This document shows positions 49,737 through 58,353 of a stretch of 64,000 nucleotides of DNA, one piece after another. Below the pieces are notes generated by a model. It had not been told where the DNA came from. It saw only the letters and a program-made list of their open reading frames with translations, and did no database searches. The DNA is from Flavobacteriales bacterium UBA2104 (GTDB lineage Bacteria; Bacteroidota; Bacteroidia; Flavobacteriales_D; Crocinitomicaceae), in assembly GCA_002331485.1 (NCBI GenBank), contig DCYS01000004.1:21936-85935 (forward strand). The letters are read 5' to 3'. Numbering within the stretch: the stretch's first letter is position 1; each line of letters opens with the position of its first letter. Position numbers and translations under genes: made by a program.

Positions 49737-50840
49737 TTATTTCTTTTTGGGTTGTCTTTTATCTTTCTTCTCACTTACTGGAAGTGGGTTTTCATTCATT
49801 TCTTTGATGCGCTCGCGTATCCTGTAGATATCCATTGCTAAATAGATAGCACTTCTCATTGATTGCTCATGAGCTACTCCTTTACCAGCAATATCGAATG
49901 CCGTACCATGGTCAGGTGATGTTCTTACTATAGGTAATCCTGCAGTGAAGTTAACACCATCATCAAAAGCGATCGATTTGAACCCTGTTAGTCCCTGGTC
50001 GTGATACATTGAAAGCACACCATCGAATTGAGCATATTGTCGGCTTCCGAAAAACCCATCTGCAGGATAAGGTCCAAAAGCTAAGATTCCTGATTCCTTC
50101 GCCTGATTGATAGCAGGGTTAATAATATCTGATTCTTCGGTTCCCATTTTGCCTTTTTCTCCTGCATGAGGATTTAAGCCGAGCACAGCGATTCTTGGTC
50201 GAACTATTCCAAAGTCCTTTTTAAGGCTTGCTTCTAACTCCTTAAGTTTATTTACCACTTTTTCGGTAGTTACATCTTCGATCACTTGCTTCAAACTGAT
50301 ATGAGAAGTTACAAGCGCGACACGGAGGTTGTTTGAAACCATCATCATTAATGCCTCCTTCTTGCCAGAAAGATCAGCAAGGTACTCAGTATGGCCTGGA
50401 AACTCGAATCCCGCCATTTGGATCGTTTCCTTGGAAATTGGAGCAGTAACTAGTACATCGATTTTACCAGCAGCCAGATCTTGAGTAGCTTTTTCTAACG
50501 ATAAAAATGCGTATTTCCCGCCTGTTTCACTTGCTTCTCCAAGGTTCATCTCAACGATTTCCTTCCAGCAAGCAACTATATTGACTTTTCGATTCCTTGA
50601 CTCTGAAGCATCCTGAACACGGTGGTAATTAAAAAGCTCATCATTTATTGCTTTTTTATGGTAAGACATTGTCTTTGTCGAACCATATATAATAGGTGTG
50701 CATTCTGCCAGAATATCTTTATTATTCAGTGCTTTGATGATGACCTCTGGACCTATTCCATTCAAGTCACCTGTAGTTATACCCACTCGTATCGGTTCCC
50801 GACTCGTTTTCAGTGTATCTTTACTCCGCTTCTTATCCAT
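49737..50840 (-). CDS. pdxA: 4-hydroxythreonine-4-phosphate dehydrogenase PdxA
   Basis: 367 residues from ATG 50840 (an upstream in-frame GTG is less likely). Family signatures run IRVGITTGDLNGIGPEVII, LVTAPISKETIQMAGFEFPGHTEYLA with the metal-binding His, VLGLNPHAGEKGKMGTEE with the second His, and LSMYHDQGLTGFK with the third His and active-site residues, then FDDGVNFTAGLPIVRTSPDHGTAFDIAG. PdxA oxidises 4-phosphohydroxy-threonine in the deoxyxylulose-dependent route to pyridoxal phosphate. A short Lys/Pro-rich tail follows residue 350. It is the first gene of a two-gene unit with the M42 peptidase. Confidence 0.96.
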   Translation of the reverse strand: MDKKRSKDTLKTSREPIRVGITTGDLNGIGPEVIIKALNNKDILAECTPIIYGSTKTMSYHKKAINDELFNYHRVQDASESRNRKVNIVACWKEIVEMNLGEASETGGKYAFLSLEKATQDLAAGKIDVLVTAPISKETIQMAGFEFPGHTEYLADLSGKKEALMMMVSNNLRVALVTSHISLKQVIEDVTTEKVVNKLKELEASLKKDFGIVRPRIAVLGLNPHAGEKGKMGTEESDIINPAINQAKESGILAFGPYPADGFFGSRQYAQFDGVLSMYHDQGLTGFKSIAFDDGVNFTAGLPIVRTSPDHGTAFDIAGKGVAHEQSMRSAIYLAMDIYRIRERIKEMNENPLPVSEKKDKRQPKKK

Positions 50841-50943
50841 AATTGTACAACTTTCATTTCGTGGAAAACCACACACAAAAATAACAATTGTTTACGGATT
50901 CAGTTTAGGGGCAAAACAATTAGGATTTCGAATCGATGAAAAA

Positions 50944-51040
50944 GAAAAAAGACCCGTTAATCACGAGTCTTAAATCTCATTATCAACGTTTCCTAACTTT
51001 GGACATTTCAGAAAAATTGATAACGTTATTGCGCTATTTA
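50944..51040 (-). ncRNA. Candidate small structured RNA with terminator, upstream of pdxA
   Basis: In the gene-free gap 50841-51246, a -7 box TATATTTG (51047-51054, minus strand) is followed by a region with complementary arms CGTTATCAA and TTGATAATG. Then comes a 9-pair hairpin (AAGACTCGT / ACGGGTCTT with one T-G pair, plus positions 50949-50971) ending in TTTTTT. A transcript of about 95 nt would result. An additional 10-bp inverted repeat joins 50989-50998 to 51111-51120. The evidence is structural only. It could instead be a 5' leader or simply the terminator of the rhodanese transcript. Confidence 0.4.
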
Positions 51041-51246
51041 TAGATGCAAATATAATGAAAGAACAAACCCAAATAAAAGTTTTGTTTGAAAAAATCAAAA
51101 CCAAATTTTTAGTTAGGAAAACAAGATTAAAACCTTGACATCTTTTTATTATCTGTGCTTATAGCGTTTGTTTAAAACAGTGGAAATCCAATGATTTTAA
51201 AAAAAATTTACATTTTTTATATTCTCAGGCAACCTTTTTTACACAA

Positions 51247-51507
51247 CTAACTCGCTTGTTGGATTTTATAGTTCAATTCCATCCAGCCACCACCATTTTC
51301 GCACTGGATTCCATTTGCTAATAAGAAATTTACAGCTTGACCACTTCTGTTACCTGATGCACAGCACAGAATTGGGTTGTTCATTTGCTTGATCTCTTCC
51401 ATTCTTGCAGGTATTTCCTGAAGTGGAATATTGATGCTTCCAGCAATATTACCTCCCATGAACTCCATCGGTGAGCGCACGTCTATTATTGTTCTTTGAT
51501 CATTCAT
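51247..51507 (-). CDS. Cytoplasmic rhodanese-like protein
   Basis: 86 residues, a minimal single-domain rhodanese without signal peptide: IIDVRSPMEFMGGNIAGSINIPL at the start and the active-site loop CCASGNRSGQ at about 48-57, where the second cysteine is the persulfide carrier. Similar in size to PspE/GlpE-type sulfurtransferases. A TATCTTTG box on the minus strand lies 21 bases before the ATG. It is monocistronic, transcribed toward the gene-free gap before pdxA. Confidence 0.92.
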   Translation of the reverse strand: MNDQRTIIDVRSPMEFMGGNIAGSINIPLQEIPARMEEIKQMNNPILCCASGNRSGQAVNFLLANGIQCENGGGWMELNYKIQQAS

Positions 51508-51528
51508 AGTTTTAATTTTAATTCACTA

Positions 51529-51536
51529 CAAAGATA
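51529..51536 (-). promoter_or_regulatory. Candidate -7 promoter box (TATCTTTG on minus strand)
   Basis: Exact TAnnTTTG match on the minus strand, 21 bases before the rhodanese ATG. Confidence 0.5.
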
Positions 51537-51575
51537 TTTCAGAACATACTGTACGTCAGTTACTTTTGTAACATA

Positions 51576-52847
51576 TCAAATTTTATCAAACCCAACATGA
51601 CCTCTCAATGCTTCTGGTATAGTAATGGAACCATCTTCATTTTGATGATTCTCCATTAACGCAGCAACGATCCTCGGCAGCGCAAGTGCACTACCATTCA
51701 AAGTATGGCACAATTGAGTTTTCTTATCTTCTCCTTTAAACCTCAGTTTTAGTCTATTTGCCTGGAACGTTTCGAACAATGAAACAGAGCTAACTTCAAG
51801 CCATCTTTCCTGAGCAGCTGAGTATACTTCAAAATCATATGTTATTGCCGATGTGAAACCAAGGTCACCCCCGCACAAACGCAAAACGCGATATTGTAGT
51901 TCCAATTTCTCCAGAAGGACTTTTACATGATCAACCATTTCTTCCAAGGCTTTTTCACTACGATCAGGATGTTCAACTCTTACGAGCTCAACTTTATCAA
52001 ACTGGTGCAAACGGTTAAGTCCACGCACATCCTTCCCATAGGAACCGGCCTCTCTTCGAAAACAGGGTGTGTAGCCCGTCATTTTGATCGAAAACCCTTC
52101 ATCCTTTATGATCGAATCACGATAAATATTAGTTAGTGGAACTTCCGAAGTCGGGATCAAATAAAGATCATCTTCAACTACATGGTACATCTGTCCTTCT
52201 TTGTCTGGCAGCTGACCAGTTCCTATACCACTCGCCTCATTTACAACTAACGGTGGAATGTATTCAGTATATCCAGCTTTATCTGCTTCGTCCAGGAAAA
52301 AGTTAATAAGTCCACGCTGTAGCTTCGCTCCTTTTCCCGTGAAAAATGGAAAACCAGCACCCGTAACTTTTACTCCAAGCTCAAAGTCTATTGTTTCTAA
52401 TTCATTTGCTAGTTCCCAGTGTGGTTTGGGATCAAAAGAAAATGTCGGTTTTGATCCATGCTCCTCTACTACTTCGTTATCATCCTCTGAGACTCCCGCA
52501 GGAACTATTGATTGAGGCACATTCGGAATTTCATATAACAAGTGTTGAATCTGAGTTTCTAACTCATTCACTTCTTCTTTCAATGCATGCTCTTGCGTTT
52601 TAAGCTCTGCAGATCTTTCTTTCGCGGCGTTCGCTTCCTCAGCTTTCCCCTCTTTGAATAACTGTCCGATCGATTTTGACAGTTTATTACTCTCCGACTG
52701 AATAGATTCGCGTTCAGCTTTTTTGGATCTCCACTTTTCATCGAGTTGAATAACCTCATCCAACTTTTCAGAATAATCGACTCCTCTTTTCTTTAAACCT
52801 TCAACTAATTCATCCTTAGCTGTTCGAATGCGTGTAATCTCTAACAT
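51576..52847 (-). CDS. serS: Serine--tRNA ligase
   Basis: 423 residues, normal for bacterial SerRS. The N-terminal tRNA-binding coiled coil (about 1-110; KKAERESIQSESNKLSKSI, ELKTQEHALKEEVNELE) is followed by the class II core: motif 2 TGYTPCFRREAGSYGKDVRGL, serine-binding LIPTSEVPLTNIY and motif 3 LNGSALALPRIVAALMENHQ. It charges tRNA(Ser). A TAAATTTG box with a TTTG 22 bases upstream, on the minus strand, gives the best complete promoter in the window. No tRNA gene is adjacent. Confidence 0.97.
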   Translation of the reverse strand: MLEITRIRTAKDELVEGLKKRGVDYSEKLDEVIQLDEKWRSKKAERESIQSESNKLSKSIGQLFKEGKAEEANAAKERSAELKTQEHALKEEVNELETQIQHLLYEIPNVPQSIVPAGVSEDDNEVVEEHGSKPTFSFDPKPHWELANELETIDFELGVKVTGAGFPFFTGKGAKLQRGLINFFLDEADKAGYTEYIPPLVVNEASGIGTGQLPDKEGQMYHVVEDDLYLIPTSEVPLTNIYRDSIIKDEGFSIKMTGYTPCFRREAGSYGKDVRGLNRLHQFDKVELVRVEHPDRSEKALEEMVDHVKVLLEKLELQYRVLRLCGGDLGFTSAITYDFEVYSAAQERWLEVSSVSLFETFQANRLKLRFKGEDKKTQLCHTLNGSALALPRIVAALMENHQNEDGSITIPEALRGHVGFDKI

Positions 52848-52871
52848 AACTTATCCTTGCAATTGTGCGTG

Positions 52872-52905
52872 CAAATTTAAAAGTTATTGCCTGATTTTGA
52901 TCAAA
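52872..52905 (-). promoter_or_regulatory. serS promoter (TTTG-N22-TAAATTTG on minus strand)
   Basis: Read on the minus strand, a TTTG (52902-52905) is followed after 22 bases by TAAATTTG (52872-52879), matching both Bacteroidota promoter elements. It lies 24 bases before the serS ATG. Confidence 0.6.
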
Positions 52906-52928
52906 CCAGCTACTAAATAAAGTGAAAC

Positions 52929-54155
52929 CTATTGCTTTTTTAATCGACCGTGACGAGCCACTAAAATTTTAGTCGGCAAATACGAGATGATAAAGCCCAA
53001 AACACCTACTGAGAATAGAATGAAAATAGCATCCCAAAGTGTGGTCTTAATTGGAAACGACTCTCCTGGTGCACTTGGCATTGGTAACAGACCGAAAAAC
53101 ATCTGAGCAAAGCAAACAATATAACCAAGGATCAATCCAATCACAATACCTCTTCCCACGATCATTAATCCTTCGTAGAAAAATATGTTGAAGATCGTAT
53201 GCTTATCCGCTCCGAGGCTAAAGAGAGTTGAAATATCTTCTTTCTTCTCCACAAATAGCATAGCTATGGATGCAATTAAATTAAAAGAAGACAGGATAAA
53301 AATGAATACCAGGATCAAGTAAACAATTAATCGTTCAGACTGACTCGTCTTAAAGATCAACTCGTTTTTTTCAAAATTCGTTTTAACCGTAAAATCCTCA
53401 CCAACCAACGATTGAATCTTATTTTTCACTTCGTCAAGATCGGCATCCTCTGAGGCATCCACATAATAGGCGGAAATATCTTCTCCGTATTCCAATAATT
53501 CCCGGGCTAGCTCATAAGGGATAACCACATGCTCACTATTTACCTCTCGATTATAATTCATGCGAGCGGCTACAGTGACTTTTCTAGAGTTTAAGGGTCT
53601 TTTTCCTGGTCTTAACTTGCCCTCTCTCAAAGGAACGTTAAAAGTGACCTGTTCTTTATTCAGTTTTGACGCTGGAATGTAAGCATCGAGCTTATCCAAT
53701 AAAAAAGCACCAAAAATTGCCTGAGGTTCGTTGTTTTCATAGAGATAAGGATCTCCATCAACCAGGTGCTGATTCATTTTTGAGCTCTGAACAAACTCCG
53801 GGTCAACACCGATCATCTGGGCGTGAACCCACTTCTTTTCATGTTTTAAGATTACAACCTCCTCAAGTGCCTTTATCACATGTTGTACACCAGAAACCTC
53901 AGCAAGTTCTTCATGATCTACAAAAGATCGATTGAAGGTTTTGGCTTTAGAAGAACGAACGGTGATGTCGGGGTCAAAATCACTATACAATTTTATAACA
54001 AGGTCTTCAACTCCATTAAAGGCAGACAATAAAATAACGAGTGCCGCTGTAGAGATCGTTATACCAACAACACTGATGTTTGTGATCAGGTTAATCACAT
54101 TACGTGACTTTTTCGCCTTGAAATATCTCCGTGCTATGAAACGAGCTACATTCAT
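52929..54155 (-). CDS. LolC/LolE-like lipoprotein-releasing ABC transporter permease
   Basis: 408 residues. The MacB/FtsX plan is clear: an N-terminal helix (about 20-45; ITNISVVGITISTAALVILLSAFNG), a large periplasmic domain (about 50-265) and three C-terminal helices with YLILVFIFILSSFNLIASIAML and KKEDISTLFSLGADKHTIFNIFFYEG. This is typical of LolC/LolE permeases, which extract lipoproteins from the inner membrane. The ATPase LolD is not adjacent. It begins right after rbfA (no intervening base), a gene order common in Bacteroidota. Confidence 0.88.
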   Translation of the reverse strand: MNVARFIARRYFKAKKSRNVINLITNISVVGITISTAALVILLSAFNGVEDLVIKLYSDFDPDITVRSSKAKTFNRSFVDHEELAEVSGVQHVIKALEEVVILKHEKKWVHAQMIGVDPEFVQSSKMNQHLVDGDPYLYENNEPQAIFGAFLLDKLDAYIPASKLNKEQVTFNVPLREGKLRPGKRPLNSRKVTVAARMNYNREVNSEHVVIPYELARELLEYGEDISAYYVDASEDADLDEVKNKIQSLVGEDFTVKTNFEKNELIFKTSQSERLIVYLILVFIFILSSFNLIASIAMLFVEKKEDISTLFSLGADKHTIFNIFFYEGLMIVGRGIVIGLILGYIVCFAQMFFGLLPMPSAPGESFPIKTTLWDAIFILFSVGVLGFIISYLPTKILVARHGRLKKQ

Positions 54156-54491
54156 CTACTTTTTTAGCAGTTCGTCAATTTTTTCAGCATAATCCAATGA
54201 ATCATCGATACGGAATTCAAGGTCAGGAATATGCTTCATGTTTTTCAACCTTCTTCCCACATCACCACGGATCTTACTCTTGTTAGCCTGAATATTCTCA
54301 AGCACCTCATCCTTAGGTGGTCCAGCAAAAATACTGAGGTAAACCCGAGCCATTCCGAGGTCGGGTGTGACACGCACAACCGTTGCAGTAACCATAGCGC
54401 CTAAGCAAAGTGTTCTTGCGTTTTGTTGAAATACTTTAGAAACCTCTTCTTGTATAACGTTTTCAATTCTATTTTGTCTGATCGAACTCAT
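54156..54491 (-). CDS. rbfA: 30S ribosome-binding factor RbfA
   Basis: 111 residues from the ATG opening SSIRQNRIENVIQEEVSKVF; the frame is open further upstream but that part is not RbfA-like. The KH-like fold shows LGAMVTATVVRVTPDLGMARVYLSIF, and GDVGRRLKNMKHIPDLEFRIDDSLDYAEKID closes the domain. RbfA assists 16S rRNA 5'-end maturation and cold adaptation. The -7 box TACTTTTG lies only 4 bases before the ATG, so the mRNA is probably leaderless. It is the first gene of the rbfA-permease unit and diverges from the MsbA-like exporter. Confidence 0.94.
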   Translation of the reverse strand: MSSIRQNRIENVIQEEVSKVFQQNARTLCLGAMVTATVVRVTPDLGMARVYLSIFAGPPKDEVLENIQANKSKIRGDVGRRLKNMKHIPDLEFRIDDSLDYAEKIDELLKK

Positions 54492-54495
54492 GCTA

Positions 54496-54503
54496 CAAAA
54501 GTA
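54496..54503 (-). promoter_or_regulatory. Candidate -7 box of rbfA, 4 bases from the start codon
   Basis: TACTTTTG on the minus strand (TAnnTTTG) ends 4 bases before the rbfA ATG, which predicts transcription starting at or within a few bases of the start codon. Confidence 0.5.
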
Positions 54504-54580
54504 ATGTATAGGCACTAAACCATAGGGAAATAAACTGGTTTTCTTTGCGTTCACTTCAGTAATAGCAAGTGAAATTCCGC

Positions 54581-54588
54581 TATATTTG
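54581..54588 (+). promoter_or_regulatory. Candidate -7 box of the ABC exporter gene, 6 bases from the start codon
   Basis: TATATTTG (TAnnTTTG) is followed by CCCTGA and the ATG at 54595, predicting a nearly leaderless mRNA. Confidence 0.5.
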
Positions 54589-54594
54589 CCCTGA

Positions 54595-56436
54595 ATGAAA
54601 CAGTTAATGACCATATTCAAAGCGACCTTTATGTATAAAGGTCGTGCTTTAGCAACGATTTTTTTCAACTTGCTTTTCGTCATTTTTAACTTAGTTTCTT
54701 TGGTACTTTTCGTCCCTTTTCTACAGGTCATTTTCCCAAGTGAAGACACTGAGTTAGTCCTTTCGGAGCCTCAATACTCCGGTGAGGGGATTGGTGGATT
54801 CATAGATTATGTAAAGGACTACTATGATTATTTTATGAGCACAATGGCTCAGGAAGACCCAAAGTATGCGCTCATGTTTGTTTGCATCTCAGTTGTGATT
54901 GCTTTCTTTTTGAAAAGTCTATTCAGATACCTCGCTATTTATCATCAGTCACAGCTAAGAATGGCAGTGGTTAGGGATTATCGAAACAAGCTTTTTGAAA
55001 AATCAATGCGTTTGCCTGTTTCCTTCTTTACTGAGGAGAAGAAAGGGGACTTAATGTCAAGGATGAATGGCGATGTCAATGAGATTGAAATAGCTGTTGT
55101 TGCAGTATTAGAGCTGATCTTCCGTGACCCTTTATCGGTAATTATTACGGTCTCTGTTTTGATCTATTGGAGTCCAGCCTTAACGCTATTTTCATTCATT
55201 TTGCTCCCACTCTCAGCACTGATCATTACTCAAATTGGAAAAAGCTTAAAACGAACAGCTACGAAAGGACAGAAACAACTTGGAGTGTTGTTTTCATTCC
55301 TTGATGAACATCTAGGGGGGATTCGAATTGTTAAAGCATTCAATGCTACGAAAGCTTCTGTAAATAAATTTAAGGATATCAACCTGCATCATCAACGGTT
55401 ATTAACCAGAGCCTTTCGCAAAAGAGATCTTAGTTCTCCTTTGAATGAATTCCTTGGCGCAGTAGTTATGATCCTGATTGTTTGGTACGGCGGATCAATG
55501 ATCCTTGACGGAGAAGCAGGAGATGGGTTTACCGGAAAGCAGTTCATTGGTTTCATTATTGTTTTCTCGCAATTACTCGTGCCTGTTCAGAATATAGCTA
55601 AAAATACAGCTAACTTAAGTAAAGCAAAAGCCTCTCAAGAACGTATCGAAGAAATATTAGATTTGGACGAAAAGATATTAGACCCTGAGCATCCTGCACC
55701 AATCAAACCATTAGCAGACAAGATTACATTCACGGATGTTTCATTTGCATATCGAAAAGAGACCGTATTGAGAAACATCAACTTTGATCTTCCAAAAGGA
55801 AAAACAATTGCTCTTGTTGGTGAGTCAGGTAGTGGAAAGTCTACTATAGCAGACCTACTGCCTCGATTCTATGATGTTCTAGAGGGTGAAGTCAGTTATG
55901 ATGGGACGAATATAAAAGAGTTCAACTTACACGACCTACGTTCTCAGATCGGTATGGTAAGTCAGGAATCGATTCTATTTAATGATACGGTATTCAATAA
56001 CATAGCTTTTGGAATGGAAAACGTTTCGAAAGAAGATGTGATTCAAGCTGCAAAAGTGGCAAACGCCCATGACTTCATTGTTTCTTTAGAAGATGGTTAT
56101 GAAACTAATATTGGTGAGCGCGGAAACAAATTATCTGGAGGTCAAAAGCAACGCGTAAGTATAGCTCGGGCCGTTTTAAAAAACCCACCGATCATGATCC
56201 TTGATGAAGCTACTTCTGCCCTTGATACAGAAAGTGAAAAGCTCGTTCAGGAAGCACTGGACCACTTGATGGAAAATCGAACTTCACTCGTTATAGCCCA
56301 TCGCCTAAGCACGATCAAAAACGCAGATATGATCTTGGTTTTAAGTAAAGGTGAGATCGTTGAAAGAGGAACACATGAAGAGCTCTTCGCGCTTAAAGGT
56401 CATTACTTCAAGCTAAGTACAATGCAAGAAGTTTAG
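54595..56436 (+). CDS. MsbA-like ABC exporter (fused permease and ATPase)
   Basis: 613 residues. Six membrane helices (about 20-345) with the coupling helix region FFTEEKKGDLMSRMNGDVNEIE precede the ATPase: Walker A GESGSGKST (about 409-417), signature LSGGQKQR (about 513), Walker B IMILDEATSALD (about 533) and IAHRLSTI. Half-transporters of this type dimerise and flip lipid A core, phospholipids or drugs. A short periplasmic insert (about 45-85; PSEDTELVLSEPQYSGEGIG) between the first two helices is longer than in E. coli MsbA. It stands alone next to rbfA. MsbA is the likely orthologue but a drug exporter is not excluded. Confidence 0.9.
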   Translation: MKQLMTIFKATFMYKGRALATIFFNLLFVIFNLVSLVLFVPFLQVIFPSEDTELVLSEPQYSGEGIGGFIDYVKDYYDYFMSTMAQEDPKYALMFVCISVVIAFFLKSLFRYLAIYHQSQLRMAVVRDYRNKLFEKSMRLPVSFFTEEKKGDLMSRMNGDVNEIEIAVVAVLELIFRDPLSVIITVSVLIYWSPALTLFSFILLPLSALIITQIGKSLKRTATKGQKQLGVLFSFLDEHLGGIRIVKAFNATKASVNKFKDINLHHQRLLTRAFRKRDLSSPLNEFLGAVVMILIVWYGGSMILDGEAGDGFTGKQFIGFIIVFSQLLVPVQNIAKNTANLSKAKASQERIEEILDLDEKILDPEHPAPIKPLADKITFTDVSFAYRKETVLRNINFDLPKGKTIALVGESGSGKSTIADLLPRFYDVLEGEVSYDGTNIKEFNLHDLRSQIGMVSQESILFNDTVFNNIAFGMENVSKEDVIQAAKVANAHDFIVSLEDGYETNIGERGNKLSGGQKQRVSIARAVLKNPPIMILDEATSALDTESEKLVQEALDHLMENRTSLVIAHRLSTIKNADMILVLSKGEIVERGTHEELFALKGHYFKLSTMQEV

Positions 56437-56438
56437 CA

Positions 56439-57359
56439 CTAATCTCTTACTTGACTTATAAAATCAGTCAAATATTGATTGAATTGTTTTGGTTGTTCTT
56501 CGGGTAAGGCATGACCCGCCTTTTCAATTATTTTTAGTTCCGCGTCAAGCATTTTTTGTAACTGTTTAGCCTCACGTACAAGAAAAACTTGATCATCTTC
56601 ACCCCAAAGGATCAAAGTAGGAACATCTACTTTGCCAGAGATCCAATCTCTATTTTCCGGAAGTTCTTGCAATAGTTCAGCCTGTTTTTCTGGATGTTTA
56701 CTGAAATATAGTCCGATCGTTTCTTCTTTAATACCGTCCGTTAGCATGGGAGGCTTTCGAAAAGAAAAGCGCAATAATCGATCTACCTCTTCTGCCGTTT
56801 CTGGAATAAAAGCGTCCTCAACACTTTCGGCTCCAACTCTTTTACAAAACTCGCTGATCTCTTCAGTTGATAAAGCTGCTCCTGGAGAATCAACGATCGT
56901 TAGAGTTTTGAGACTCTGTGCATACTTTTTAGCATAACCAAGTGAGATAAAACCACCGTACGAAATTCCGACAAGGTTTACTTCATTTAAAGCTTCGCTG
57001 GTAATAATAGTACGTATCATTTCGATCTGTGCCATCAATGAAGGATCACCTTCTGAATAACTTTTACCAAACCATAGAATGTCCGGAACAATTACACGGT
57101 AATCATCGTTCAACTCTTTTGCCTGCTGCCACCAAGAGATCTTTCCGTCTCCTCCAAAACCGTGAACCAATATGACCACAGGTTTATCGTTTTGTTGATT
57201 GTCGTAAAAATGAGTTTTGCTTTCAAATGATTCAATGGTTTTTGATACAAAACCCTTCTTAATGTATTTCTTTTCGAGGCGCTCATCGAATTTCTGAACG
57301 AGTGTTTTACAACTAAAAAGAGTCATGATCAAAAAAGAAAAGAGTATTAATCGTTTCAT
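56439..57359 (-). CDS. Lipoprotein alpha/beta hydrolase
   Basis: 306 residues. A lipoprotein signal with lipobox LFSC (Cys17) anchors it to a membrane. The hydrolase fold shows VILVHGFGGDGKISWW (oxyanion loop), the nucleophile elbow GISYGG, ILWGEDDQVF (acid) and EKAGHALPEEQP (catalytic His). Closest in style to 2-hydroxymuconic semialdehyde hydrolase-like and lipase-like proteins; the substrate is unknown. It overlaps the preceding YD-repeat-like gene by 4 bp on the same strand, so the two are made together. Its stop is 2 bp from the stop of the convergent exporter gene. Confidence 0.87.
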   Translation of the reverse strand: MKRLILFSFLIMTLFSCKTLVQKFDERLEKKYIKKGFVSKTIESFESKTHFYDNQQNDKPVVILVHGFGGDGKISWWQQAKELNDDYRVIVPDILWFGKSYSEGDPSLMAQIEMIRTIITSEALNEVNLVGISYGGFISLGYAKKYAQSLKTLTIVDSPGAALSTEEISEFCKRVGAESVEDAFIPETAEEVDRLLRFSFRKPPMLTDGIKEETIGLYFSKHPEKQAELLQELPENRDWISGKVDVPTLILWGEDDQVFLVREAKQLQKMLDAELKIIEKAGHALPEEQPKQFNQYLTDFISQVRD

Positions 57360-58327
57360 TCTTTATATGTGATATCTCGAACGAATTTCATGTACACCTC
57401 TTTTTCACCGTCTTCGATTTTATACCACAATAATTCTGTCCAGTTATCATATTTGTCGTAGACATACTCAAAACTTTTTGCTGAACTATAGCTTTTATCT
57501 GGATCTTCTGGTTGACTTGAAAAACTTTGTTCTATGACTTGACCTTGATCGTTGTACGAACGCTCAATAGTTGAGTTAGTAACTCCCCTTTTTGTTTTCC
57601 TCGTCCTTTCTTCTTTTACGATCTGTCCTCGGTCATTAAAAAGAAGACGTTCCGTTTCAGGCTTACACCCATCTTCAGTGGTTTTACCATTAGGCTGATA
57701 AGAATAATTGATCACACATGTATCTTGATTTCCATTTCTTTTTTCAATCAATTTTGTAGACTTTTTAATTCGACCAAGTCTATCATATACATTCCATTCA
57801 ATGCTCTTTTTATTGCCGTCCTTCAACATTTCAACCATTGTCATATTATCACCTTCATAGTTGTAATAATAAGTACCTTTATGATTGTCAGAAACATACT
57901 TTTCTTCTCTTATCTTTCTGCCCTCATCATCATAACGGTAAATCGATGTCTTAGGAAAAGATGCTCCGATATTCTTTCCTTCGAAAATCAAGTTGTTTTG
58001 ATCATCGTATGCAAAAGAATCCTTGTCGACCTCTCGAAAATCATTGTTTCTGATATGTTCAAGAAGGTTTCCGTTGTCATCATATTTTCGTGTCCATCTC
58101 AGTTTGAAGTCGTCTTTTTCAAATTGCGATTCTTGAAGAATGTTTCCCTGACCATCAAATTTATAGATATAACGGAACGCCGTAGAATCTAAGTTCTTAC
58201 CATAATACTGATCTTCATCAATTTGTAGAACGGGGCCCTGGATGGTGGTGTCTTTAAGGATCCCTCTTGCAGGTTGGGATAATACCGTACCTGTTAATAA
58301 CAGAGACACTACAATTAATAAACGCAT
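57356..58327 (-). CDS. Secreted YD/RHS-like repeat protein
   Basis: 323 residues. A signal peptide (about 1-18) is followed by at least ten short beta-hairpin repeats of the YD/RHS style: YKFDGQGNILQES, RKYDDNGNLLEHI, FAYDDQNNLIFEG, YRYDDEGRKIREE, NVYDRLGRIKKS, SYNDQGQVIEQS and YDKYDNWTELLW. There is no RHS core motif or toxin tip, so it is a small all-repeat protein rather than a polymorphic toxin. It would be periplasmic or surface-exposed and is translationally coupled (4-bp overlap) to a lipoprotein hydrolase. Function unknown. Confidence 0.75.
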   Translation of the reverse strand: MRLLIVVSLLLTGTVLSQPARGILKDTTIQGPVLQIDEDQYYGKNLDSTAFRYIYKFDGQGNILQESQFEKDDFKLRWTRKYDDNGNLLEHIRNNDFREVDKDSFAYDDQNNLIFEGKNIGASFPKTSIYRYDDEGRKIREEKYVSDNHKGTYYYNYEGDNMTMVEMLKDGNKKSIEWNVYDRLGRIKKSTKLIEKRNGNQDTCVINYSYQPNGKTTEDGCKPETERLLFNDRGQIVKEERTRKTKRGVTNSTIERSYNDQGQVIEQSFSSQPEDPDKSYSSAKSFEYVYDKYDNWTELLWYKIEDGEKEVYMKFVRDITYKE

Positions 58328-58353
58328 AACTAATTCTGAATTTTAAAGATATC

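Noticed and set aside
54492..54749. Longer N terminus for RbfA
   Set aside because: The extra 86 residues run into the MsbA-like gene on the other strand, are unlike RbfA, and the -7 box sits 4 bases before the internal ATG.
57356..58327. Polymorphic RHS toxin with immunity gene
   Set aside because: No RHS core motif, no variable toxin tip and no small immunity gene; the neighbour is a lipoprotein hydrolase.
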